Shown: in pieces, positions 17,405 through 25,269 of the stretch
Position numbering within the stretch: the stretch's first letter is position 1
How the letters are laid out: each line of letters begins with the position of its first letter
Assembly: GCA_964592755.1 (NCBI GenBank)
Contig: CAZQFS010000001.1
Coordinates: 27,770-91,769, forward strand
DNA from: CAZQFS01 sp964592755
Lineage (GTDB): Bacteria; Hydrothermota; Tepidihabitantia; Tepidihabitantales; Tepidihabitantaceae
Reading direction: 5' to 3'
DNA: 64,000 bases
The notes under the pieces: generated by a model
What the model was told of the DNA's origin: nothing
Seen by the model: only the letters and a program-made list of their open reading frames with translations
Databases searched by the model: none
Made by a program: the position numbers and the translations under genes

Positions 17405-18099
17405 GCGTCACGCTGGAGTTCAAGACAGTCGCCTACGACTCGGTTGCACTCCCTTTGGGGTTCCCCGACATTCACACGTCCGACGCCATAACTGCGCAGC
17501 AGGAGGCTGCCGTGGTGCAGTGGCTACTCGGCCGCAGCCCGGCCAAGGGACTTGTCATGTCTGAACTGAAACTGAGCGAAGACGTGTCCTTCTGGCCGGC
17601 AGTGGCTGAGCCCGTAACAGACCTGCACCGAAAGCCCGGTGACGTAGACGCGCTACTGTGCGGAAGGGACAGTCCGCACACAGCGACCGCAGTTGAAGCG
17701 AAATGCGTGAAGGTCGTCGCGGTGGCCGTTGGGCAGGACCGTGTGAACCGGCTTGGCAAACTCTCGAAAGCGGTCCAGCAGGTGAACGGCCTCCGGGACA
17801 TGGGCTTCCACGAATCGTATCTTGCGGTCCTGTGTCTCGTGGACGCGCAGGAGCGGCTCGAGCCAAACACCGTGTTCCGCGAGATGTCGCCCAAAACCCT
17901 TTCGCGTGTATACGACTTTCCCTGTCGTGATGACCTGCACCGAGAGGTCGGGTTTCTGATAGTCGAGATAGCCCAGCCTACTGCCAAGGGCTTCAACCGA
18001 ATGGCCAACATCAATGTATGCCGCGTCCAAGCCGCCATAGCGCAAGACCAACCTATAGAATTGACCAACCGCATTGCGGAGTACGTCAAGTATCACTGA
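17401..18099 (+). CDS. PD-(D/E)XK-like protein of the R-M/Argonaute operon
   Basis: 232 aa from ATG 17401, coupled (ATGA) to the hsdR-tail remnant and overlapping hsdS by 26 nt. I know no named family. The segment HRKPGDVDALL (76-86) followed by ATAVEAKCVKV (95-105) is a good PD-(D/E)XK nuclease core: Asp83, then Glu99-x-Lys101. No membrane segment or signal peptide. Being locked into this operon it may be an extra nuclease or a DNA-end binding subunit. Alternative: a structural fold of the superfamily without activity. Confidence 0.75.
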   Translation: MSVTLEFKTVAYDSVALPLGFPDIHTSDAITAQQEAAVVQWLLGRSPAKGLVMSELKLSEDVSFWPAVAEPVTDLHRKPGDVDALLCGRDSPHTATAVEAKCVKVVAVAVGQDRVNRLGKLSKAVQQVNGLRDMGFHESYLAVLCLVDAQERLEPNTVFREMSPKTLSRVYDFPCRDDLHREVGFLIVEIAQPTAKGFNRMANINVCRVQAAIAQDQPIELTNRIAEYVKYH

Positions 18100-19615
18100 G
18101 GCCGGCGGCCGGCCACTGCCCCCCGGCTGGGCGCGGACGACTCTGGGCGAGGTCGCTACGCTGAACCCCAAGCCAAGGAGCCTGCCCGCGGATGGTGCCA
18201 GCCCGGTGACCTTTGTCCCGATGTCCGCAGTAGGCGTGGAGCACGGCGGCATTGCCCGGCCAGAGGTGAGGCGACTGGACCAAGTCCGACGAGGTTACAC
18301 CCCGTGTCAGTCCGGTGATGTATTGTTCGCCAAGATAACGCCCTGCATGGAGAACGGAAAGGTGGCCGTCGTACCGGAGAGCCTAGTCGGTGGCATCGGG
18401 TTCGGCTCGACCGAGTTTGTGGTGCTACGCCCCAGAGACGGAATCGAGCCGCGCTGGCTGAGTCGGTTCCTATCGCAGACGTCCTTCCGACGCCGCGCGA
18501 GACGGGCCATGACGGGTGCGGTCGGACAGCAGCGCGTTCCGAAGGACTTCATAGCGACCGAGTCGCTTCGCATCGCGCCCTACCGGGAGCAGCAGCGTAT
18601 CGCGGACAAGATTGACGAGCTATTCTCAGACCTTGATGCCGGAGTGAAGGCGCTGGGGCGGGTGAAGAAGAACCTGGAACGCTATCGGGCGTCGGTGCTC
18701 AAAGCCGCAGTCGAAGGTCGGCTCACAGCGGATTGGCGCAAGGCGCATCCCAATGTTGAATCAGCAACCGAACTCCTGAAGCGCATCCTCAAGGAGCGTC
18801 GCAAGCGTTGGGAAGAGGCCCAACTCGCCAGGTACCAAGCCAAAGGCAGACAGCCTCCCAAAGGCTGGCAGGCGAAGTACAAGGAACCCGCCCCGCCCGA
18901 CACATCCGAGCTTCCCTCGCTGCCCGAAGGCTGGTGCTGGGCGACGGTGGACATGCTTGGCGTCGTGTCCGGTGGCCTAACCAAGAACCCAAGTCGTGAT
19001 TCAGCCCCCAGACGGATGCCATACCTGCGAGTGGCCAACGTCTACGCCGACCGCTTGGCACTCGACGACGTCAAGCTGATTGGGGTCTTCGACAGAGAAC
19101 TGCCGGGTGTGCTCGTTGAGTCAGGCGATCTGCTGGTAGTAGAGGGAAATGGCAGCAAAGACCAGATTGGGAGAGTTGCCACTTGGGACGGGAGCGTAAG
19201 ACCATGCGCTCACCAGAACCACATCATCAAGGTGAGGTTTCTGTTGCCCGAGTTGGGTCGGTATGTGCAGGACTGGTTGCTCTCGGTACCGGGCAGGCGG
19301 CGCGTCGAGAAAGCGGCCAGTTCCACATCGGGACTTTACACGCTGAGCATTTCCAAGGTGCAGTCGCTTCAAGTTCCTCTCCCTCCCTTGCAGGAGATAC
19401 TGGCCATCCGCGACGAGGTCGAGAGAAACACGTCTCTTCTGGTTTCCGACGCCACCGTGGCTGAGACTACGCTGCGCCGCACAGGCGCCCTCCGCCAAGC
19501 CATCCTCAAACGGGCCTTTGAGGGACGACTCGTGCCCCAGGACCCGAACGACGAGCCCGCTGAGAAGCTGCTGGAGAGGATTCGGGCTGAAAGGCGAACC
19601 GCCAGTGCGAGATAA
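18074..19615 (+). CDS. hsdS: type I restriction enzyme specificity subunit (HsdS)
   Basis: 513 aa from a TTG start at 18074 inside the previous gene; the conserved protein begins LPPGWARTTLGEVATL, so the exact start is uncertain. Two target-recognition domains are visible, each opening with a P-x-G-W-x-[WT]-[TV]-x-[LV] segment (about residues 16 and 285), separated by helical spacers (QQRIADKIDELFSDLDAGV; and a second at the C-terminus with RQAILKRAFEGRLVPQDP). HsdS sets the bipartite DNA target of the R-M complex. The TIR gene starts inside its last codons. Confidence 0.93.
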   Translation: MRSTSSITEAGGRPLPPGWARTTLGEVATLNPKPRSLPADGASPVTFVPMSAVGVEHGGIARPEVRRLDQVRRGYTPCQSGDVLFAKITPCMENGKVAVVPESLVGGIGFGSTEFVVLRPRDGIEPRWLSRFLSQTSFRRRARRAMTGAVGQQRVPKDFIATESLRIAPYREQQRIADKIDELFSDLDAGVKALGRVKKNLERYRASVLKAAVEGRLTADWRKAHPNVESATELLKRILKERRKRWEEAQLARYQAKGRQPPKGWQAKYKEPAPPDTSELPSLPEGWCWATVDMLGVVSGGLTKNPSRDSAPRRMPYLRVANVYADRLALDDVKLIGVFDRELPGVLVESGDLLVVEGNGSKDQIGRVATWDGSVRPCAHQNHIIKVRFLLPELGRYVQDWLLSVPGRRRVEKAASSTSGLYTLSISKVQSLQVPLPPLQEILAIRDEVERNTSLLVSDATVAETTLRRTGALRQAILKRAFEGRLVPQDPNDEPAEKLLERIRAERRTASAR

Positions 19616-21074
19616 CACCGTTCCCGCCGCAGAGTCAGTCATCGACGTATTCCTTTCCTACACCAGAGCGGACAAGGACTGGGTTCGGGGGCTGGCAGAA
19701 CGGCTTGAGTCGGAGACCATTGACGGCACCAGGACGGGACGACCAATCAGAGTCTTCTTCGATGAATGGGACATAGATGTCGGTGAGAATGTCGTGGTCC
19801 ACGTCAATGCGGGGCTTGAGAAAGCTCGTTTCACGGCAGTCGTAGTATCACCGGACATGCTTGGTGCGGATTGGCCGACATACGAATGGACTGCCGTGGT
19901 CGCCAGCGACCCTGTGAACCGCGACAAACGCCTCATTCCACTGTTCCTCCGCGACGGCTCCGAGAAAGGGGGCAACCGCATCGAATTGCCTGCGCCGTTT
20001 CGGGTTCTGAACTGGATCGACTTCCGCCGCAAGCAGGACCACAAACGTTCGCTTCAGCGTCTTCTTCGTCGGATCAGAAGCCTGCCCCCGGCCCGCGGGC
20101 GCAGGCTTCCGCCGCTCGCGTATGTCACCCCTGCCGCGCCGGTGCCTTCACCAGAGCGAGACACACCGGCTGAAGCCGACACAATACAGGAGGTCGTTCT
20201 CAGCAATCTTCTTCCTGTCGAGAGCTATCCTGGCGCAATCTGGAGTGCCCCGACGTCCGCCCGACAGCGAAGCGACGTCACATCCGAGGCCCCGGACGTG
20301 CCGGCATTCGAACTTCGAGAGCAGCGTCTGTACACGTTCACCGATTTGACCCGCCCAGAGGGTCCGTTTGCGCCGTTCGTGGATAGGGCTGCGGCACACA
20401 GCAATGCCGTCTCAAGCTGGATGGGTGATGATGCCCGCTGGCGCTGGTTTATTGCCTTGCTTAATCGGTGCCTAAGGCTGCATCTCAGGGGGCTGCCAGT
20501 CAGACAAGACGAAAAGGGGCGCTTCGTCTTCCTGTCCGACAATGGGGCTACGCGGAAGTGGTCGTGGGGTCCCGGGCGCAGACGAGAACGCGAGGTTGCC
20601 GCAAGAAAGTCCAATCCGGTCACGGGGCAGGAGTTCTGGGTACACCACGGCTCACGCTTGCGATTCCAGACACTGGGCGACAAGCTGTTCCTTCTTGTAG
20701 ACCCCTGCTATGTGTTCACGTCAGATGGCATGCAGCCTCTATACAGCCGGGTTGTAGGGCCGTTGTCGGTGAAGTGGACCGGCCGAGAACGTAACGCGTC
20801 CATCTTGCGCCACGTGACGTTCTGGTCTCGGTTTCTGAGTCGCGGCCGGCGGAGGGTGCAAATCGAGACCGGGGCAACACCGATAACCTTGTCCTGCGTC
20901 CCGGCGCTTGCTCGAACTCAGCGCGGGATAGAGTTCGACCACGTAGGGTTCCAGAACCTCATCGACCAGGTCGACGACGAATTGGGCGCGGTTGCCGCCA
21001 GCGTCATGGCGTCTGACGCTCAAGGGACTCATGTTTTCGATAATGACGTGCCGGAGGCAGATGAGACCACATAG
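19605..21074 (+). CDS. TIR-domain protein, predicted NADase effector partner of Argonaute
   Basis: 489 aa from GTG 19605, overlapping hsdS by 11 nt. Residues 11-150 are a TIR domain: IDVFLSYTRADKDWV, RVFFDEWDIDVGENVV, AVVVSPDMLGADWPTYEW; Glu94 sits where the catalytic Glu of NAD-cleaving TIR domains lies. The following about 330 residues form a separate domain with HHGSRLRFQTLGDKLFLLVDP and FWSRFLSR. This position is where an APAZ-type Argonaute-docking region would be expected, but I cannot confirm APAZ. The gene overlaps the Argonaute gene by 14 nt. By analogy with SPARTA it would deplete NAD+ when the Argonaute partner finds foreign nucleic acid. Confidence 0.85.
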   Translation: MRDNTVPAAESVIDVFLSYTRADKDWVRGLAERLESETIDGTRTGRPIRVFFDEWDIDVGENVVVHVNAGLEKARFTAVVVSPDMLGADWPTYEWTAVVASDPVNRDKRLIPLFLRDGSEKGGNRIELPAPFRVLNWIDFRRKQDHKRSLQRLLRRIRSLPPARGRRLPPLAYVTPAAPVPSPERDTPAEADTIQEVVLSNLLPVESYPGAIWSAPTSARQRSDVTSEAPDVPAFELREQRLYTFTDLTRPEGPFAPFVDRAAAHSNAVSSWMGDDARWRWFIALLNRCLRLHLRGLPVRQDEKGRFVFLSDNGATRKWSWGPGRRREREVAARKSNPVTGQEFWVHHGSRLRFQTLGDKLFLLVDPCYVFTSDGMQPLYSRVVGPLSVKWTGRERNASILRHVTFWSRFLSRGRRRVQIETGATPITLSCVPALARTQRGIEFDHVGFQNLIDQVDDELGAVAASVMASDAQGTHVFDNDVPEADETT

Positions 21075-22668
21075 GAGATTCAACACACAGGGCCAGTCCG
21101 ACGTCTCCCGCGGCGATCTTCTCCAGCAGAAGTTGCTCCGGGACGCCACACCGTCGTTTCATTGCTGGCACGTCGCGGAACCAAAGCTGATATTTGCGGA
21201 TGGACATAGGTGCGAGGACCCCAAGACCGGGCTTACCCTGTATGGGCCAGCCGGATTGGGCAAGGGCGCACGGTCATCGATTCGGCTCGGGATTATCGGT
21301 ACGGGAGAAACAGTCCAAATGGTCCGCAACTGGCTCAAGCTGGCAGAGCACAGGATTACTGCGGGCAGGGACAAGAAAGGCAGGGCCTACGACCCGCTGT
21401 TGTCCCCAGACTTCCCCGGGTTCGGTGCTTACCCGCCATTCCACTGTGAAGTCGAGTTGGCTGACCAACACTGTGTCACCGTGCCGGGAAGGGAGTTCGA
21501 GCGCGTTGCCGAACCGGAGGAACTGGGCGCACGCATCAGTCGAGCCATTGAGGTTGTGGCGGCTCGTCTAGAATCTCTGGCCACAATTGAGCACTCGCCA
21601 GACGTAGTCTTGTGCGCGATGCCCAATGTTGTCGACTTGGCCTGTGGTCCCCAACGCGTACGCGCTCCTCGGCCGGTCGCGATCACACCGTTCCAGAAGG
21701 CCGTCCGGAAACTTCGGCGGAAGGCCGCGAAGCTCGGGCAGTTGGCAATGGACCTTCGTCTTCCTGAAACCGGTGACGAAGACATGGAACACTGGGACTT
21801 CCACAATGCACTCAAGGTGAGAGCCATGCGATTTCGGCTGCCTACCCAGTTGGTCTGGGAGAGCACACTGACAGGGGCAAAATCGACGCAGGACCCTGCC
21901 ACGATCGCTTGGAACCTGCTTGTCGCCCTCTACTACAAAGCAGGCAATCTACCTTGGCAATTGGACTTTGGAGCCTCAGGCACGTGCTTTGTGGGCGTCA
22001 CGTTCTACCGAGAAGGACCGGATCCGCAAGCACCTACGAGAATCAGCCTTGCTCAGGTGTATTCCGAGGCAGGCGACGGTCTTGTACTGAAGGGCGAGCC
22101 AGTGCTGTGGGACCAGAAGCGCGACCGGCGGCCGCATCTTACCAGGGACACGGCCGAGACACTCCTTACACGGGCAATCAGGTTGTACGAGCAGCACTAC
22201 GACCGGGCACCAACGAGAGTAGTGGTGCACAAGACATCCCGCTATTGGCCCGAGGAGCTCGATGGCTTCCGAGGTGCGCTTGACGCTATTCGCTCATACG
22301 ACCTGCTGACTCTTGAGCAACGAGGTATCAGGTTTCTCCGTCTGGGCACCGAGCCACCCCTGCGCGGAACCGTAGTTCAGTTGGCGAACCGCGACTATCT
22401 CGTGTACACTCACGGATACGTGCCGTTTCTCAAGTGTTACCCCGGCATGCGGATTCCCAATCCGATCGAGGTGGTAGAGCACCACGGGGATTCGGACGCC
22501 GAGCGGGTCTGTAGCGAGATACTCGCCTTGACCAAGCTCAATTGGAACAACTGCAGCTATGGCAGCGCTGACCCCGTGACAATCGCCTTCTCGCAACAGG
22601 TCGGCAGGATTTTGACGGAACTACCCGGCGGGGTTACGCCCGCGACCAATTACCGCTTCTACATGTAG
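21061..22668 (+). CDS. short prokaryotic Argonaute-like protein (MID-PIWI), catalytically degenerate
   Basis: 535 aa from ATG 21061, with CCGGAGG just upstream and overlap with the TIR gene. Features: EPKLIFADGHRCEDPKTGLTLYGP near 40-63, PDVVLCAMP (180-188), FHNALKVRAMRFRLPTQLVWE (247-267) typical of MID, and a PIWI domain with LLVALYYKAGNLPWQL (286-301), GTCFVGVTFYRE (307-318), RVVVHKTSRYWPEEL (386-400), ALTKLNWNNCSYGSADPVTIAF. The usual first Asp (VGVD) is Thr313 and VVVH-x-D is KTS, so slicing activity is unlikely. It ends in a hydrophobic FYM, as PIWI domains do. No PAZ domain. Likely a guide-binding sensor for the TIR effector. Confidence 0.85.
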   Translation: MRPHRRFNTQGQSDVSRGDLLQQKLLRDATPSFHCWHVAEPKLIFADGHRCEDPKTGLTLYGPAGLGKGARSSIRLGIIGTGETVQMVRNWLKLAEHRITAGRDKKGRAYDPLLSPDFPGFGAYPPFHCEVELADQHCVTVPGREFERVAEPEELGARISRAIEVVAARLESLATIEHSPDVVLCAMPNVVDLACGPQRVRAPRPVAITPFQKAVRKLRRKAAKLGQLAMDLRLPETGDEDMEHWDFHNALKVRAMRFRLPTQLVWESTLTGAKSTQDPATIAWNLLVALYYKAGNLPWQLDFGASGTCFVGVTFYREGPDPQAPTRISLAQVYSEAGDGLVLKGEPVLWDQKRDRRPHLTRDTAETLLTRAIRLYEQHYDRAPTRVVVHKTSRYWPEELDGFRGALDAIRSYDLLTLEQRGIRFLRLGTEPPLRGTVVQLANRDYLVYTHGYVPFLKCYPGMRIPNPIEVVEHHGDSDAERVCSEILALTKLNWNNCSYGSADPVTIAFSQQVGRILTELPGGVTPATNYRFYM

Positions 22669-22669
22669 C

Positions 22670-24172
22670 ATGAATTCATCACAAATCGGCACCCGGGTCT
22701 GGAACATGGCCACCGTGTTGAAGAGCGATGGGCTGAGCTACATGGAGTACGTAGGCCAGATTACCTATCTGCTGTTCCTGAAGATGGCGCATGAGCTGAC
22801 CCAGGCCCCGTACAACCGGCCGAACGTCATCCCGCCGGACAAAGATGGCAACCCGCTGGGTTGGCCGGAATTGCTGAAGCGCGACGGCGCGGACTTGGCC
22901 ACGTTCTACGAACATACCCTGACCGAGTTGGGCCGGAAGAAAGGCATGCTCGGCGCCATCTTCCTGAACGCGAAGAGCGCAATCAAGGACCCGGCCAAGC
23001 TCAGGCGGCTTATCGTTGACCTTTTTGAGAAGCAGGAAGGCGGCTGGGTAAGCATGGACGTGGACGTGAAGGGCGCTATCTATGAGGAGTTGCTCAATCG
23101 GACTGCGGCCGAGTCACCTTCCGGCGCGGGCCAGTATTTCACGCCCCGCGAGCTCATCAGGGCCATAGTGGACGTGATGCAGCCGAAACCCACTGACACT
23201 ATCTGCGACCCGGCCGCGGGCACCGGCGGATTCCTGCTGATTGCCTATGAATACGTGGTCAGCCAATACGGGTCAGCGATGGACCGGGACGCCCAGAAGC
23301 AGGTGCAGGAGCGCCTCATCAGCGGCATGGAACTGGTGCCGGACACGGGTAGGCTATGCGTGATGAACCTGTACCTACACACCATTGGTGGAGACGAAAC
23401 CACCGTCCTGGTTGGTCACGACAGCCTGGCCCAGCCTGCACCCACGACTTATTCGATGGTCCTGACCAATCCGCCTTTTGGCCGGAAGGGCAGCATCATC
23501 ACCGTAGACGACGAGGGCGAGCTTGAGCGCGAGCGGCAGGTGGTGAACCGACCCGACTTCTGGCAGGAGACGACGAACAAGCAGTTGAACTTCCTGCAGC
23601 ACGTCTACACCATGCTCAAGGTGGACGGCCGGGCCGCAATTGTCCTGCCTGACAACGTGCTATTCGAGGGCGGGGCCGGGGAGAAAATCCGGCGCAGGCT
23701 GCTTTCGACCTGTGATGTTCACACGCTCCTGCGCCTGCCCACCGGCATCTTCTACAAGCCCGGGGTGAAGGCCAACGTGCTCTTCTTTGACAAGCGGCCC
23801 GGTTCGGAGAAGCCGTGGACCACCAAGCTCTGGGTTTATGACCTGCGGACGAACAAGCACTTCACCTTGAAGCAGAACCCAATCACGCGGGATGACTTCA
23901 ACGAGTTTGTGGACTGTTGCCGGCCGGGCGAACGGCATCTGCGGACGCCGACCTGGAGTGAGGAGAACCCGGAAGGCCGCTGGCGGTGCTTTGACTACGA
24001 GGAGTTGCAGAAGCGCGACAAGCTGAGCCTCGACCTCTTCTGGCTCAAGGACAAGAGCCTCGAGGACTCCGAGAACCTGCCCGAGCCCGAAGTCATCGCC
24101 GCCGAGATAGCGGACGACCTGCAAGAAGCCCTCGACCAATTCCGCAGCATTGCGAAGGACCTGGAGCAGTAG
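22670..24172 (+). CDS. hsdM: type I restriction enzyme modification subunit (HsdM)
   Basis: 500 aa; ATG 22670 one base after the Argonaute stop. HsdM_N helical domain (MATVLKSDGLSYMEYVGQITYLLFLKM) then the N6-adenine methylase with GQYFTPRELI, SAM motif I DPAAGTGGFLL, and catalytic NPPFGRKGS. It methylates the HsdS target and is needed for restriction too. Length is normal. Placing hsdM last, after TIR and Argonaute, is unusual and indicates one transcription unit. Confidence 0.95.
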   Translation: MNSSQIGTRVWNMATVLKSDGLSYMEYVGQITYLLFLKMAHELTQAPYNRPNVIPPDKDGNPLGWPELLKRDGADLATFYEHTLTELGRKKGMLGAIFLNAKSAIKDPAKLRRLIVDLFEKQEGGWVSMDVDVKGAIYEELLNRTAAESPSGAGQYFTPRELIRAIVDVMQPKPTDTICDPAAGTGGFLLIAYEYVVSQYGSAMDRDAQKQVQERLISGMELVPDTGRLCVMNLYLHTIGGDETTVLVGHDSLAQPAPTTYSMVLTNPPFGRKGSIITVDDEGELERERQVVNRPDFWQETTNKQLNFLQHVYTMLKVDGRAAIVLPDNVLFEGGAGEKIRRRLLSTCDVHTLLRLPTGIFYKPGVKANVLFFDKRPGSEKPWTTKLWVYDLRTNKHFTLKQNPITRDDFNEFVDCCRPGERHLRTPTWSEENPEGRWRCFDYEELQKRDKLSLDLFWLKDKSLEDSENLPEPEVIAAEIADDLQEALDQFRSIAKDLEQ

Positions 24173-24376
24173 TCCGGCTTCTCGTTCTTTCCCGAACTCA
24201 CCCACACTTTCCCCCGTCCGGCTCAGGCCCGAAGTGCGCATGATAGGTGAGGTCAGATTGCTCTTTGACAACTTGTCTTGTGCACAACCGCGGGCCGGGC
24301 AGCCAGGCCCGCGGTAGCGACGGCCGGCCGGTTGCGGCCCGGCCGGCCACCGCCGCAGAAAGGAGGTGGAAACACC

Positions 24377-24751
24377 ATGAGCGACCCGACAAAGCGCATC
24401 GCCAACTGGGACGCCGGCTACGACACCTCGGCCATCAAGGCCAAGGTGGATAAGAAGCGGCCGGACATGCTCTCCCGGGTGCAGGCTCAGTTTCCTGCCA
24501 TTTCCTCGATGGAGGGGCAGGTGAAGCAGGTGCTCGACCTGGCGGGCTCAACGGTCATCGAATACCCGTTTTACCTGAGCTTCGCACGCGAGTTGTGGAG
24601 CATGACCCACGAGCGGGAAATCTCCGGCGAGGCTGCGGCGGTCGAGGCTGAGACCCTCATCGTGAAATGGGTGGCCCGCGGACTGACGCGCAGCGTGCTG
24701 GAGAACATCCGCACCGGCGTGTTCAACATCGCGCCGCCTTCATCGCCGTAA
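24377..24751 (+). CDS. small conserved protein, paralogue D of a four-member family
   Basis: 124 aa, ATG 24377 preceded by AAAGGAGGTGG. Same length as the 6518 product and clearly homologous: RPDMLSRVQAQFPAISSMEGQ versus RPAMLANVQAVFPLLAAMELE, VKQVLDLAGSTVIEYPFYLSFARELW, and an identical last 31 residues ending TGVFNIAPPSSP. It stands 205 nt after hsdM and upstream of rnpB (opposite strand). Function unknown. Confidence 0.75.
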   Translation: MSDPTKRIANWDAGYDTSAIKAKVDKKRPDMLSRVQAQFPAISSMEGQVKQVLDLAGSTVIEYPFYLSFARELWSMTHEREISGEAAAVEAETLIVKWVARGLTRSVLENIRTGVFNIAPPSSP

Positions 24752-24771
24752 GGCGAAGCAAGGACAACGGC
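24656..24771 (+). repeat. 117-bp repeat, copy 2 (shared 3' end of paralogues)
   Basis: Near-identical to 6797-6913 (one substitution, one indel). It includes the end of the coding sequence and the flank up to the terminator-like hairpin. Confidence 0.9.
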
Positions 24772-24798
24772 GGCAGAGAGGGCTGCATCTCTGCCGCC
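24769..24798 (+). terminator. hairpin terminator after the 24377 gene
   Basis: Perfect 11-bp stem GGCGGCAGAGA/TCTCTGCCGCC with an 8-nt loop. It resembles the hairpin at 6951-6986 after the paralogue. No U-tract follows. Confidence 0.6.
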
Positions 24799-24831
24799 TC
24801 TGACTTGAGGGTCTGCGGACGAAGCTGGTAC

Positions 24832-25199
24832 GAGGCGGGTCTGTAAGCCGAGTTCTGTACCAGACCCTGGGGCCTGGTGACGGTCATTTATCTGGACACC
24901 GGGTTGCCCTGGTGCCTCAAGCAGCCTACCCGGGAATCGTCGCGGACCGGGCCGGTCCTGTTCCCATCTTGGCCTTGCACCCGGCAGGGTTTTTCCGCCC
25001 GACACGTCACCGCGCCGGGCAGTGCGCTCTTACCGCACTTTTTCACCCTTACCCTGGACGAAAACAGGGCGGTGTGGTTTCTGTGACACTTTCCGTCCAC
25101 GGGCCGTCTCCGGCCCGCAGCCTCGCTCTTAACGAGTGCCGTGCCCTGCGGTGCTCGGACTTTCCTCCCGGCATGCCGGGCGACCGTCCGACCCGCCTC
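24832..25199 (-). ncRNA. rnpB: RNase P RNA (bacterial class A)
   Basis: On the minus strand the 5' end has GAGGCGGGT pairing with ACCCGCCTC at the 3' end (P1). It contains the universal GAGGAAAGTCCGAGC-type segment near 25163-25177, a GGGTGCAAGGCCAAG-type stretch in the middle, and ACAGAACTCGGCTTACAG at the 3' side. These are the conserved core elements of rnpB, which cleaves tRNA leaders. Length about 368 nt is normal. Ends are set by the P1 pairing and may be off by a few bases. Confidence 0.95.
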
Positions 25200-25263
25200 A
25201 CCACTATTGTAGATGAACGGCGCGCCTGCGGCAAGGCCGGGGTGAACTCGGGCCGGGCCGGAG

Positions 25264-25269
25264 TATAAT
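25264..25269 (+). promoter_or_regulatory. -10 element directly before the radical SAM gene
   Basis: Perfect TATAAT touching the ATG at 25270. A weak -35 candidate (GTGAAC, 25242-25247) lies 16 nt upstream. A transcript would start near 25276, exactly at an in-frame GTG, so the protein may begin there without a leader. Confidence 0.45.

Noticed and set aside
24260..24300. promoter at TTGACA (24266) before the 24377 gene
   Set aside because: Perfect -35 but no acceptable -10 at 16-18 nt.
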